Translations under genes and position numbers: made by a program
Source: Megamonas hypermegale_A
GTDB taxonomy: Bacteria; Bacillota; Negativicutes; Selenomonadales; Selenomonadaceae
NCBI RefSeq assembly: GCF_030371585.1
Contig: NZ_JAUDCE010000001.1
DNA: 64,000 nt
Direction: 5' to 3' (one strand)
Notes under the pieces: generated by a model
The model's database searches: none
The model's input: only the letters and a program-made list of their open reading frames with translations
What the model was told of the DNA's origin: nothing
Shown here: piece by piece, positions 26,994-36,860 of the stretch
How the letters are laid out: each line of letters opens with the position of its first letter
Position numbering within the stretch: the first letter of the stretch is position 1

Positions 26994-27401
26994 CTACTGC
27001 ATTATGTTCAGACCGATTTCCGACATTTTCGCATCCTTATCGAAGCCGAACACCATCAATACATGTTCTTCTTTGCTGAAAGAAGCCACATACATCACTA
27101 CATCTTTATCTCCAGTCAGCGAACGTTCAAAAATATACAGTTTACTGTCTTTGTAATCGCCGAAATTGTTCTTCACATTGTTTTTCAGCTGTTCAAAAGT
27201 TTTAGCGTCCAGCTTTGCTTTTAAACCATCATTCATATTGACAGCAAATTTTTCATACGTAACTTTATCCGTGCTGATAGCGCTGATAAACGTATCAACT
27301 GTTTTCTGTTCCTTACTCAAATCGCCGCTGTCCGACGCCATGCAGATACCGGAAAAGGCCATCATCATTACAGCCGTTAAAATCAGAATTAATTTTTTCA
27401 T
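26994..27401 (-). CDS. small secreted protein, ending at an amber codon
   Basis: A 135-residue protein with a signal peptide (MKKLILILTAVMMMAFSGICMA). The mature part is hydrophilic and Lys/Asp-rich (KTVDTFISAISTDKVTYEKFAVNMNDGLKAKLD). I do not recognise the family; a weakly similar layout is seen in small periplasmic DUF proteins. The chosen ATG follows AAAGGAG. The frame ends at TAG (26994-26996) after NIMQ. In the same frame 18 further codons, nearly half Gln, run to TAA at 26937-26939. The terminator follows that second stop. The TAG differs by one base from CAG, so the tail may have been lost by mutation. Confidence 0.7.
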   Translation of the reverse strand: MKKLILILTAVMMMAFSGICMASDSGDLSKEQKTVDTFISAISTDKVTYEKFAVNMNDGLKAKLDAKTFEQLKNNVKNNFGDYKDSKLYIFERSLTGDKDVVMYVASFSKEEHVLMVFGFDKDAKMSEIGLNIMQ

Positions 27402-27414
27402 GTTAAAATCTCCT

Positions 27415-27834
27415 TTACTTACTCCAAACAACATGCATTAAATCGGAATATTCATCCTGCATCTGTTTTATTATATTATTTAAAACAGCGATTATAACTT
27501 CGCTTTCATCTTCATCTTTACCCATGATACAGCTATCTAAAATCAAGTTATTCTGTTCCGTTAAATAAAATTTATAGGATTTATATTTAGCGTTTAATTT
27601 ATTCAGATAACTTACCACCTCAGTTGTATTTTCCACACTCGATACAAGCTGAATACGTATCATACGGTAAATACTGTCATCCAAAATTATCGCCATAGGA
27701 ATTTCCTGCCCTTTAATCACAATGCGGGAACGGAACATTACAGTATGGAATTCATCACTGAATTCTTCATGATTAAATCCTGTAATATTATTTGCTGTCA
27801 AATATTCCTGAAATTTAGCAGCCTTATTATTCAT
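27415..27834 (-). CDS. YbjN-like cytoplasmic protein
   Basis: A 139-residue soluble protein without signal peptide. The pattern of an N-terminal helix, FHTVMFRSRIVIKGQEIPMAIILDDSIYRMIRIQ strands and a C-terminal helical pair resembles the YbjN/type III chaperone-like fold. This is a fold-level guess made by eye. The start has AAGGAAGG. It ends 13 nt before the start of the secreted protein gene, so the two are co-transcribed. Confidence 0.6.
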   Translation of the reverse strand: MNNKAAKFQEYLTANNITGFNHEEFSDEFHTVMFRSRIVIKGQEIPMAIILDDSIYRMIRIQLVSSVENTTEVVSYLNKLNAKYKSYKFYLTEQNNLILDSCIMGKDEDESEVIIAVLNNIIKQMQDEYSDLMHVVWSK

Positions 27835-27957
27835 AATAAATACCTTCCTTTTTAAATGTAGTACGATAAAGAAGATATCCGGCCTACCCTCTTTAACATA
27901 GATATAACATTCTACATAATTTTATATTTTCCTTCAAAAAACCAAATTATTTTACTC

Positions 27958-27994
27958 TGAAAACAAAGAAGGAGCTGTTTTGCTCCTTCTTTGT
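27958..27994 (-). terminator. terminator of autotransporter 1 gene
   Basis: A perfect 13-bp stem (27963-27975 with 27982-27994) lies 10 nt after the stop, followed on the minus strand by TTTTC. Confidence 0.85.
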
Positions 27995-28004
27995 AAATAA
28001 ATTT

Positions 28005-31000
28005 TTAAAGCGCCCACTGAACTCCGCCATTAATCTGGTACGAGTTGTCATTGTCGTTGCCGAATACTTTTTCCACATCGAGGAAAGCATACGAATGGTC
28101 GCTGAGCATGGTGCTGAAGCCGAGCCCTACCGTATACCATGTTCCGTCATTATCGTAGCCAATTGTTCTTGCTATACCGTCCGTAGTTTTATCTCTTACG
28201 GTAATATCCTGGTCGCCCATGAATTCATGCAATACATCCGCTTTTACATAGAATGTGGATTTTCTATCACTGCCGAAATCCTTACCGAAACGGAAACCTG
28301 CTCTGGCAATAAGGCTGTCAATGCCGTCTACGGAAACATCCGTTCCCTGCGTCGTGGTATAATCCGCTCCCGTTACGCGTGCATACTGCATTTGCAGCTG
28401 CGGTTCGATATACCATTTATCCTTATTGTTTTCCGGATTTTCCTTGTCTTCATTAAGAATATCCTTATAACCCCATTCGGCACTTAGTGAATATACATTG
28501 TTGTTATATTCACCGCTTACTTTTTCACCGCGAGTTTTCGTATAGAGGTCGAAACTGTTTTCAAGATGTCCCCATTTTGCTATATAATCGGTGTAGTGGC
28601 CTTTGTTGCCGAACCACGTATCATAGAGCCAAATACCTTTGCGATGTGTTTCCCCATTACCTATGATATCATCAAAACCAGTATCACTATCCATATAGTC
28701 TATAGCTGCACCGCGTCTATGATACCCATTACTGTCCTTGCTGTCGTATTTCTTATCATAACCGAGTTCATACATATTTGACGATATTTTATAACCTGTC
28801 TCTTTATCTGTTCTGTCATGACGCATATGCACCCATAAGCCTTCATCACCTTCAATGTATCGTGCTTCTCCCATGCGCTTATTAAGTCTGTCCATATACA
28901 CGGCTCTATTATAATTGGCTTTTGCCATATTCAAAATAGTTTTACCGGCATCGGAAAGATTTTTCTCTGGAATATGCTCTCCTTCATTCGGTTTATCCGG
29001 TTCATTTTTTCTGGCTACAAGTTTATAATTTGTAATCTCGTTTTCCTTTTTATCTGCTGCTTCAACAGCTGTATCCGAGTTGTTAACCGCTGCATTTTCA
29101 TAATCTGCAGCTTCTCGGGCCACTCTCATTTTAGCTGCGCCTGACGAATTTTCTTCTCTTGCAAAAAATTCATCCACTCCGCGTGAACCCGGTTTATCTT
29201 CATTTATATTCATTCCGCCGTTATAAGCATCATTTTCTTTATTATTACTGTACTTATCACTGCCGACTTCATATTCGATATTCATAACTCCGGCATCTAT
29301 TGTATACGCTTTAAACTGTGCATTGGAACCTTTCCCTACTGTAGCAAACCGCAAACCGTCAAAATTATCCGCATACATATCATCTGTCGTCACCGGGTCA
29401 AACACATTAATATTATATACACCGTCAGCTTTTTTTACATAAAGCATATCGCTTATATTTCTGTTTCGGTCAAGACTCATATTAAAAGTAGCATCGCCCT
29501 GCAATCTGCCAACTGTGAGCGCATGGGAATTCGTCTTTCTATCCTTATTAGCCGCCACAAGGTCAATCGTACTGCCATTCGGATTAAGATAAGTTACCCA
29601 TGACTGTCCCGTAACATTCCAACGCGAATTGTCCTCCAGCGTCAAATATATATTGCCTTTTTCAGCAATAGTCTTACTGTAATCCTGTTTTAAGACATCA
29701 CTGCCGTGATTTGCATTGACGTTAATATCGGAAAAATCGTCCGTTCTGCCTGTAAATACTGTATTCTTACCGATATTTATATTAACAGTACCTCCGTTTG
29801 AAGCTAAAATATTTCCTTGCAGATTAAGTCCGCCGTTCTGCATTTCAACTTGAGGGACAACCGTTATCATTCCGTTCTTGCCTGCAACAATATTGCCGGT
29901 TACTGAACTTCCTGCTCCATAGTCAAAATTAATATATGCTTTCGCATCTGTCGCCTCGTTTAAATCAGACACGCCTGCCGCCAAAGCTGTCCGACTGCTT
30001 TTTAAAATGCTCGTTCCTGCTAAGTTTATCGTTCCGTCATTTGCTAAAACGAGCCGGCTTTTTTTATCGCCTACTGAATTACTTTCGGATATACTATTTA
30101 TTTTTCCTTCATCGGCTGTAATATTGACTATACCACTATTAACTGCATAAACAGCCGAAACAGTATCCGATTTATTTACCGTATTATTGCCGTCCACAGT
30201 GATAATATTGTTACCTCCGCCAAAGAGGTCAACACTGCTGCCGTTTCCATCTACTTCAATCATACCGTGAATATCATTATTCTTTGCTGAAGCAAGATGC
30301 ACCGTACCTCCGTTTGCAGCTTTCACAGCTGTATCTTTACCTACAGAAACGGTATTATTTCCATTTTCAGAAGTAATATTCGCATATGCTTTTTCGCCTT
30401 CCGCCAATATCCCCATATCATCAGCCGTTATCGTATTATCCTGTGTACTATTGATATTTAAACGAGCAAATTCGCCCTTATTCTGCACTTTTATACCTGT
30501 ACCATTTATACCACTGCTATTATGTGCATTAAGCGTCAGACTGTTTCCTTTTAAATCAAGCTGTGCTGAAGTATTTTCCGCATCACTGACAGTATTTTCC
30601 ATCCATATACCGACAGCTTCTTTATCTGAATTAACTACATTTACATTTATTTTATTTTGTTCGGCTGATGTTATATTTCCTACTGCTCCGCTGTTACTAC
30701 TGTTGATATGCTCATATATGCCGTAAGCCGCATTTTTATTGCTATTTACATCAATCAACATATTTTTCCCCTGCATCGTCAGCTCCGCTGAAAATGTTTT
30801 ATCCGTTTTACTTTCTCTATTATCAGTTTCAAGATTAATACCGGAAGCACTCTTTGTTAAATTTTCACTTTTAATATTGATTTTATTATCGCCTTTATTA
30901 TTAATGTCAATGACGGCTGTCTTTCCTGTATCTGCATAAGAATACACTCCCGTCGTCTCTGTCATATTATCAGCCGTTAAATTTATATCCATATCACCAG

Positions 31001-32036
31001 ATAAATTCATACTTATCTTTGATAACCGTCCATCTTCCATTTTCACAGAAGAATCTGCCATTATTGCTTCATTACTGCCATTGTTTCTTCCTACTGAATT
31101 AATCTTCAAATTAGACGTATTCTCAATATTCACCAGCCCGCCGCTTGCTTTTATTCCAGACGGACCATTATCTTCTTTACCTGCCGTATTCATATCGATA
31201 TTGATATTTTCAGCCTGCACATTAACAACAGCTGACTTCCATGCCAATATTCCGCGTGCATTAGTTGCAGCATTATCAGCAGAAGTGATATTTATATTCA
31301 AGTCTTTAGCTGCTTTCATATTTATTTGGCTGTCACCGTAAGCATATATTCCTCTGGTATAAGAGGAGTCAACATTTTCAACCATATTTAAATTTATGTT
31401 TCCGTTTGATTCAATATTCAATACACCTTTATCATTAGCATACAATCCATAAAAATATCTATTATTATTATTCACTCCGCTGGATTTATCAATTAAATTT
31501 AACTCCAGATTTTCTCCTGTTTTTATATTTATGACGCCCTTATCAGCCTCTATTCCATAAAAATTCTTTACTTTAGCAGCATTCTGCTCCATACTCATAT
31601 TAAAATTCTTTTCAGTAACAATATCCGTTAATCCAAAAAAACCTGTGTATATCCCATTAAAAGTAGGAGAAATTCTATACATATTCTTCATATCCATTTC
31701 GATATTGCCGTCATTTGATTTTATTTTTACAACAGAAGAACTATCTTGTACACGTATTCCATATCTAACAAAGTTTCTTTCATTATCAGCCTCCAACGTC
31801 TTCATGCGGAAAGCGCCATTTCCTGCAAGATTTACTTTACTTCCCCCAAGAACACTGATACCTATTCCTTGCCCCTCGTCTATCATTAATGTTGTATCAT
31901 CATCCATTGCCTGTTCATATGTTTGTCCTTCATGAATATTAATAGGATTTATGTTTGCAGCAAAAGTTGTTGTTACAGCGTTCATTGACGAAAATAGACT
32001 TAAAATAATTGCTTTTTTTAAAACTGCTTTTTTCAT
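28005..32036 (-). CDS. type Va autotransporter, 1343 residues
   Basis: A signal peptide (to about residue 27, TTTFAA) precedes a passenger of roughly 950 residues. The passenger is made of short Asn/Asp-rich beta-helix-like repeats (units such as GVINIKTGENLELNL, GIYAYGDSQINMKAAKD, NINIDMNTAGKED). A linker with acidic and Ala-rich stretches and then the autotransporter beta-domain occupy about the last 330 residues, ending in QWAL. It should be secreted through its own barrel in the outer membrane. Function of the passenger is unknown; an adhesin is common. A paralogue follows upstream (32289-35327), with the barrels nearly identical. AAAGAAAGGA precedes the ATG. It has its own terminator. 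Confidence 0.9.
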   Translation of the reverse strand: MKKAVLKKAIILSLFSSMNAVTTTFAANINPINIHEGQTYEQAMDDDTTLMIDEGQGIGISVLGGSKVNLAGNGAFRMKTLEADNERNFVRYGIRVQDSSSVVKIKSNDGNIEMDMKNMYRISPTFNGIYTGFFGLTDIVTEKNFNMSMEQNAAKVKNFYGIEADKGVINIKTGENLELNLIDKSSGVNNNNRYFYGLYANDKGVLNIESNGNINLNMVENVDSSYTRGIYAYGDSQINMKAAKDLNINITSADNAATNARGILAWKSAVVNVQAENINIDMNTAGKEDNGPSGIKASGGLVNIENTSNLKINSVGRNNGSNEAIMADSSVKMEDGRLSKISMNLSGDMDINLTADNMTETTGVYSYADTGKTAVIDINNKGDNKINIKSENLTKSASGINLETDNRESKTDKTFSAELTMQGKNMLIDVNSNKNAAYGIYEHINSSNSGAVGNITSAEQNKINVNVVNSDKEAVGIWMENTVSDAENTSAQLDLKGNSLTLNAHNSSGINGTGIKVQNKGEFARLNINSTQDNTITADDMGILAEGEKAYANITSENGNNTVSVGKDTAVKAANGGTVHLASAKNNDIHGMIEVDGNGSSVDLFGGGNNIITVDGNNTVNKSDTVSAVYAVNSGIVNITADEGKINSISESNSVGDKKSRLVLANDGTINLAGTSILKSSRTALAAGVSDLNEATDAKAYINFDYGAGSSVTGNIVAGKNGMITVVPQVEMQNGGLNLQGNILASNGGTVNINIGKNTVFTGRTDDFSDINVNANHGSDVLKQDYSKTIAEKGNIYLTLEDNSRWNVTGQSWVTYLNPNGSTIDLVAANKDRKTNSHALTVGRLQGDATFNMSLDRNRNISDMLYVKKADGVYNINVFDPVTTDDMYADNFDGLRFATVGKGSNAQFKAYTIDAGVMNIEYEVGSDKYSNNKENDAYNGGMNINEDKPGSRGVDEFFAREENSSGAAKMRVAREAADYENAAVNNSDTAVEAADKKENEITNYKLVARKNEPDKPNEGEHIPEKNLSDAGKTILNMAKANYNRAVYMDRLNKRMGEARYIEGDEGLWVHMRHDRTDKETGYKISSNMYELGYDKKYDSKDSNGYHRRGAAIDYMDSDTGFDDIIGNGETHRKGIWLYDTWFGNKGHYTDYIAKWGHLENSFDLYTKTRGEKVSGEYNNNVYSLSAEWGYKDILNEDKENPENNKDKWYIEPQLQMQYARVTGADYTTTQGTDVSVDGIDSLIARAGFRFGKDFGSDRKSTFYVKADVLHEFMGDQDITVRDKTTDGIARTIGYDNDGTWYTVGLGFSTMLSDHSYAFLDVEKVFGNDNDNSYQINGGVQWAL

Positions 32037-32152
32037 AAAATAATCCTTTCTTTAATCCATTAATAATCCTATAAAATAATTTTAACATATATTTTATATT
32101 AAATAAATATGTTTTAATGATTTATTTAAAACAATCGTTAAGTTTGTTCACT

Positions 32153-32203
32153 CAAAAAATACAAAAAACCACCAACAAAAATCATTAATCCCTTGTTGGT
32201 GGT
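32153..32203 (-). terminator. terminator of autotransporter 2 gene
   Basis: An 11-bp perfect stem ACCACCAACAA/TTGTTGGTGGT (32168-32178 with 32193-32203) is followed on the minus strand by a T-rich run. Thus autotransporter 1 needs its own promoter in 32037-32150. Confidence 0.88.
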
Positions 32204-32225
32204 CTTCTTTAATACTTATTTTATT

Positions 32226-32267
32226 TTAAAAACTATACGTAGCCTGAACATGTCCGCTGAAACAGTG
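32226..32267 (-). pseudogene. possible remnant of an outer-membrane protein C-terminus
   Basis: On the minus strand, between the autotransporter 2 stop and its terminator, a 13-codon frame reads HCFSGHVQATYSF and stops. It is preceded directly by an in-frame stop. GHVQATYSF followed by stop is typical of the last strand of porins. With so few residues chance cannot be excluded. Confidence 0.25.
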
Positions 32268-32288
32268 TCAATCATTTTATCACTATTT

Positions 32289-35200
32289 TCACAACGCCCA
32301 CTGCATTCCGCCGTTAATCTGGTACGAGTTGTTATTATCGCTGCCGAATGTCTTTTCAATATCCAGAAAAGCATATGAATGGTCCGTCAGCTCCGTGCTT
32401 AAGCCCAATCCTATTGTATACCATGTTCCGCCGTTGTCATAATCTATACTTCGTTTCAGATATTCAGTGCTCTTATCCCTAACTGTGATATTCTGTTCAC
32501 CAAAAAACTCATGCAGTACATCCGCTTTTACATAGAATGTTGATTTTCCATCCTTGCCGAAATCTCGACCGAACCTGAAACCGGCTCTTGCAATCAGACT
32601 GTCAATACCGTCTGCCGATACTTCCGTTCCCTGCGTCGTCTTATAATCTTCACCTGTTACACGCGCATACTGCATCTGCAGCTGCGGTTCAATATACCAG
32701 CCTCCATTAAGTTTATTCTTATATCCCCACTCTCCGCTCACCGAATACACATCATTATCATATTCACCGCTCACTTTTTCATTGTGCATTCTGGTATAGA
32801 GGTCAAAGCTGTTTTCAAGGTGTCCCCATTTTGCTACATAATCGGTGTAGTGGCCTTTGTTGCCGAACCATGTATCATAAAACCATATGCCTTTACGGTT
32901 CGTCTCACCGCTGCCGGCAATATCATCATAACTTGTATTGCCGTCCATATAATCAAGAGCAATACCGCGTCTGTGATAACCGTTTTTATCCTTGCTATCA
33001 GATTTTCTATCATAACCTATTTCATACATATTGGTGGATATCTTAAACGCTTTATCCTTATCCGTTTCATCATAACGCATTCTTACCCATAAACCTTCAT
33101 TACCGTTTATATAATGAGATTCACCCATTCGTTTGCTCAATCTATCCATATATACGGCCTGGCTGTAATTCGCCTTGCTCATATTCAGTATCGTATTGCC
33201 GACATTTGATAATTCTCTGTTTTCCACTGCAGAAATTTTATAATCCAGAATTTCACTGTCGTTTTGTCCGCCACTTTCCAAAAAGTTCCCAACTGCTTCA
33301 TTTCCCGGACGATATTGACCGAAACTGCCGTCAGCATGGTTTTCATCATTATTATAATCGTTGTTCTCCGCATTATTTAAATACTTATCTGTATTTATTA
33401 CATATTTGACATCGTATGCGCCTTTATCGTATGCTACAACATTTTTAAAAACAATATTCGAACCGGCCCCGACTGTAGCAAAACGCAGACCTGTCTTTCC
33501 CAATTCCTGGTTAGTCAAAACATCGGTCAGAACTATATTATATACACCAGTTGCTTTTTTCAAATACAACATGTCGCTTAGGTTTCTGTTATCTTTCAAA
33601 CTCATTACAAAATTGCCGTCGCCGCTTAAATTTTCTATCAGCAGCGCATGCGGCGTATTTCTTTCATCCGTATTGGCACTGACCAGATTGACTATGCTGT
33701 TTTCCTTCAAATTCAGCTGCGATACCCATGACTGTCCCGCAACATTCCATTGTGAATTTTTCCCCAGCGTAAGATTTATATTCCCGCTCGATATGATTTT
33801 GTCGCTGTATTCCGGTTTGAACATTTCTCCACCGTGGCTCAATTTGACTGCAGCGTCGCTGTAATCGTCAATGCGTCCCGTCAAAAAGCTATTGTCGCCC
33901 GTATCGATATTGATACTGCCGCCGTTTGCTGCCAATATATTGCTTTGCATATTTATATCGGCTCCGTTTTGCGGCGTTATATTTATATAACCGTTTTTAC
34001 CGGCTGTAATATCTCCAATAATTTTACTGCCACTGCCAAAATTCAAATTCAGTAATGCCTTTTGTTTTTCTTCATTCGGATTTACCGTACCGGCTGCCAA
34101 TGCAATCTGTTTACTGCTTACCGACCAATCATCCGTTGCATACAAATCAGACCGTCCCTGTATATTGACGCTTCCTTCACTAATCCAGACCAGTCGGCTC
34201 TGTTTTTGTCGGTCATTTAAAGTACGCATTATATAATTTCCGTGCCGTTCATCTGCTCCGATATTAATAACCGCTCCATCACCTGCATATATCGCTGAAA
34301 CAGCATTACTGTTATTCATATCGATATCGTTTGTATTGTTGCCGTCAATATTAATGATTATATAATTGTTACCACTGTCTTTTACATTACCCGCCCCAAA
34401 AAAATTTCCGATATTTACGACCGTTCCCTTATCCTTTACATAAATCAATCCGTCAATATAGTTATTCTGCCTACCTATAATATTAACGCTGCTGCCGACT
34501 GTAGCATCCACAGCTATTCCTTTTTGCGAAATAATACTATTGTTTTCCGCTTTAAGCCGTATCTTTGTATTATCCGCCAGAATACCGGCTCCGTCCGTCA
34601 CGTTAATAATATTTCTGCCGCTTGGCGCGTTTAGCGTTATATCTGAATTATCATATCCGCTTATACCAAAATATATACCGTTTAATACATTACTGCCATT
34701 TAATGCCGTTAAATTAATTCTTCCATTCGTCCAGCTTACAATTGCATTATTGGCTGCAATAATATTGTCATTACCTGCAATCAAATCCACCTGAGATTGT
34801 TCATCTGCCGATATTCCTACAAAATCAGCATTTATCATATTTGAATTTCCTGCTTTTAAAGAAACAGACGCTTTGTCCCTAACCTCTATTCCACCAGAAG
34901 TATTCTGCCTTATACCCTTTATATTCACATTATTCGATTTTTTGACATCAATTTTTATTATAGAACCCTCTTCTGCTTCTATTCCTGTGGAATTATCCGT
35001 ATTATTGATATTCATCTGGAGATTCGTTCCGTTTATATTAATTACACTTAATCCGTCTGCATATATACCGTTGAATTTACTGTTTCTTCTGTTTCCCTTA
35101 TTGTCTATTTCCATGTTCTGCATCGTCAAATCAATATTGCTGTCCAGTGCTTGAATACCGTAATATCCATTATTTACCGATATCTTTAAGTCATCATCGT

Positions 35201-35327
35201 ATATGTGAGCAAAATTTCCATTAATACCCGTGCTTGACGTCATCTGGGCAAATCCTGTATTGGTTATCCCCAAAAATAAACTAAGGATAATTATTCTTTC
35301 CATTTTCTTTCTTTGCACTAAAGTCAT
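32289..35327 (-). CDS. type Va autotransporter, 1012 residues
   Basis: Paralogue of the neighbouring autotransporter. A signal peptide ends near GFAQ (residue ~28). The passenger has Asn-rich beta-helix-like repeats (TNLQMNINNTDNSTG, NNIITV-like and IIGDITAGKNGYINI segments). The barrel domain covers about residues 700-1012 and ends QWAL. Blocks such as YHRRG, FYDTWFGNKGHYTDY and EPQLQMQYARVTG are shared with the neighbour. The passenger is about 300 residues shorter in its N-terminal half. Start: M1 has AAAGAAAGAG directly before it; an ATG eight codons later (MERIIIL) is also possible and keeps the signal peptide. Confidence 0.88.
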   Translation of the reverse strand: MTLVQRKKMERIIILSLFLGITNTGFAQMTSSTGINGNFAHIYDDDLKISVNNGYYGIQALDSNIDLTMQNMEIDNKGNRRNSKFNGIYADGLSVININGTNLQMNINNTDNSTGIEAEEGSIIKIDVKKSNNVNIKGIRQNTSGGIEVRDKASVSLKAGNSNMINADFVGISADEQSQVDLIAGNDNIIAANNAIVSWTNGRINLTALNGSNVLNGIYFGISGYDNSDITLNAPSGRNIINVTDGAGILADNTKIRLKAENNSIISQKGIAVDATVGSSVNIIGRQNNYIDGLIYVKDKGTVVNIGNFFGAGNVKDSGNNYIIINIDGNNTNDIDMNNSNAVSAIYAGDGAVINIGADERHGNYIMRTLNDRQKQSRLVWISEGSVNIQGRSDLYATDDWSVSSKQIALAAGTVNPNEEKQKALLNLNFGSGSKIIGDITAGKNGYINITPQNGADINMQSNILAANGGSINIDTGDNSFLTGRIDDYSDAAVKLSHGGEMFKPEYSDKIISSGNINLTLGKNSQWNVAGQSWVSQLNLKENSIVNLVSANTDERNTPHALLIENLSGDGNFVMSLKDNRNLSDMLYLKKATGVYNIVLTDVLTNQELGKTGLRFATVGAGSNIVFKNVVAYDKGAYDVKYVINTDKYLNNAENNDYNNDENHADGSFGQYRPGNEAVGNFLESGGQNDSEILDYKISAVENRELSNVGNTILNMSKANYSQAVYMDRLSKRMGESHYINGNEGLWVRMRYDETDKDKAFKISTNMYEIGYDRKSDSKDKNGYHRRGIALDYMDGNTSYDDIAGSGETNRKGIWFYDTWFGNKGHYTDYVAKWGHLENSFDLYTRMHNEKVSGEYDNDVYSVSGEWGYKNKLNGGWYIEPQLQMQYARVTGEDYKTTQGTEVSADGIDSLIARAGFRFGRDFGKDGKSTFYVKADVLHEFFGEQNITVRDKSTEYLKRSIDYDNGGTWYTIGLGLSTELTDHSYAFLDIEKTFGSDNNNSYQINGGMQWAL

Positions 35328-35488
35328 CTCTTTCTTTTTGATATTTATATCTGAAATACTTATTTACTATGTATATAATAAAGAAAATTCACAAGAACAA
35401 TTATCCCTATATTTTTTATATAATTTTTAAATACGTATTTAATCAATTATATTTATTATAGTATATTTTTATATGATTATCAATAATA

Positions 35489-35525
35489 AATCTCCGATAA
35501 TTATTTTTTTAATTACCGGAGATTA
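35489..35525 (-). terminator. hairpin downstream of mtaD
   Basis: AATCTCCGATAATTA-type arms (35489-35503 and 35510-35524) pair with one mismatch, just after the mtaD stop. The T run is poor in the minus direction. Confidence 0.5.
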
Positions 35526-35531
35526 TTCATA

Positions 35532-36809
35532 TCATCTATTCAGCAGATTTTTCGTACAGCGATTTGCTTCATATTTGATTTTTTCTTCATCAATTGTAGT
35601 GAACTGTTTGTTTTCCACCAGTACCTTACCGTCAACAAGTACAGTGTCGGCCATGGAAGAATTCATACTGTAGGCCAAAAGCGAAATCAGGTCATGGCGC
35701 GGACAGCACTGCGGCTCATTTAAATCGAACAGTACGATATCGGCTTTATAGCCTTCCTTAATCAAGCCTGCATTTTTGATACCGACAGCTTCAGCTCCGT
35801 ACTGCGTTCCCATCTGCACGCCTTTAAATGCAGGAACAGCCAGCGGGTCAAGGTTGTGAACCTTGTGCAAAAGCGTCGCCAGATTGATTTCTTCAAGCAT
35901 ATCAAGATTATTATTACTGGAAGCTCCGTCTGTACCCAGACCGACACAAAGACCTGCCGCAAGCATTTTCGGCACAGGGGCAACGCCGCTGGCAAGTTTC
36001 ATATTACTGCCCGGATTATGTGCTACTCTTACATTATGCTTTTTCATGATAGCAATATCTTCGTCCGTAACATGGACACAATGCGCCGCCAGGACGCCAC
36101 GATTTAAAATACCGACTTCTTCCATCAGGGCAATCGGTGTCTTGCCGTATTCTTTCAGGCAGTTTTCCACTTCGCCCTTCGTTTCTGCCAGATGAATATG
36201 AATTTCCGCATCGTATTCTTCGCTCGCCGCCACGACTTTGCACAGAAAATCCGGCGGGCAGGTATACGGAGCATGCGGTCCGAACATCACCGTAATTTTA
36301 CCGTTATTAGCATTGTTAAAATCGCGAAACAGCGCTTTATTTTCCTCCAATGCCTGCATACCGTTCGGCGCAGCGCCAATCATGCCGCGGGAAAGAACGG
36401 CGCGGATATCACTGTCGATACAAGCCTGCGCTACCTGTTCCATATCGCCGTACATATCGGCAAACGTCGTCGTGCCGCCTTTGAGCATTTCCGCTATGCC
36501 GAGCATTGCGCCCCAGTAGATATCCTCTTTTTTCATTTTCGCTTCAATCGGCCAGATTTTATTTTCCAGCCAGTCCATAAGCTGCATATCGTCGGCATAA
36601 CTGCGCAACAGTGTCATGGAAACATGCGTATGCGCATTGACAAAACCCGGCGTTGCCAGTTTGTCCTTACCGCTGATGATTTTATCAGCCGTGAAATCTG
36701 CTGGAACATCACCGATAAAGGCAATTTTATCATCTTTCACGCCAATATCCGTCTGTTTAACCACGCCTTCCGGCAGGATGGCGTTTACATCTTTTATTAA
36801 AATATTCAT
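35532..36809 (-). CDS. mtaD: 5-methylthioadenosine/S-adenosylhomocysteine deaminase
   Basis: A 425-residue amidohydrolase-superfamily enzyme. Metal and catalytic motifs are VNAHTHVSMTLLRSYADD (near 58-75), FGPHAPYTC, IHIHLAETKGEVENC, AAHCVHV and LGTDGASSNNNLDM. It deaminates MTA or SAH to the inosine forms. ahcY sits upstream in the same direction, with the large repeat copy C in between. Together they can clear SAH, either directly or through S-inosylhomocysteine. The ATG is preceded by AAAAGAGTAAG. Confidence 0.9.
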   Translation of the reverse strand: MNILIKDVNAILPEGVVKQTDIGVKDDKIAFIGDVPADFTADKIISGKDKLATPGFVNAHTHVSMTLLRSYADDMQLMDWLENKIWPIEAKMKKEDIYWGAMLGIAEMLKGGTTTFADMYGDMEQVAQACIDSDIRAVLSRGMIGAAPNGMQALEENKALFRDFNNANNGKITVMFGPHAPYTCPPDFLCKVVAASEEYDAEIHIHLAETKGEVENCLKEYGKTPIALMEEVGILNRGVLAAHCVHVTDEDIAIMKKHNVRVAHNPGSNMKLASGVAPVPKMLAAGLCVGLGTDGASSNNNLDMLEEINLATLLHKVHNLDPLAVPAFKGVQMGTQYGAEAVGIKNAGLIKEGYKADIVLFDLNEPQCCPRHDLISLLAYSMNSSMADTVLVDGKVLVENKQFTTIDEEKIKYEANRCTKNLLNR

Positions 36810-36860
36810 ATCTTACTCTTTTCTATTTGCTGATTTCTTTGTTTAAAAAAAATCGAATTA

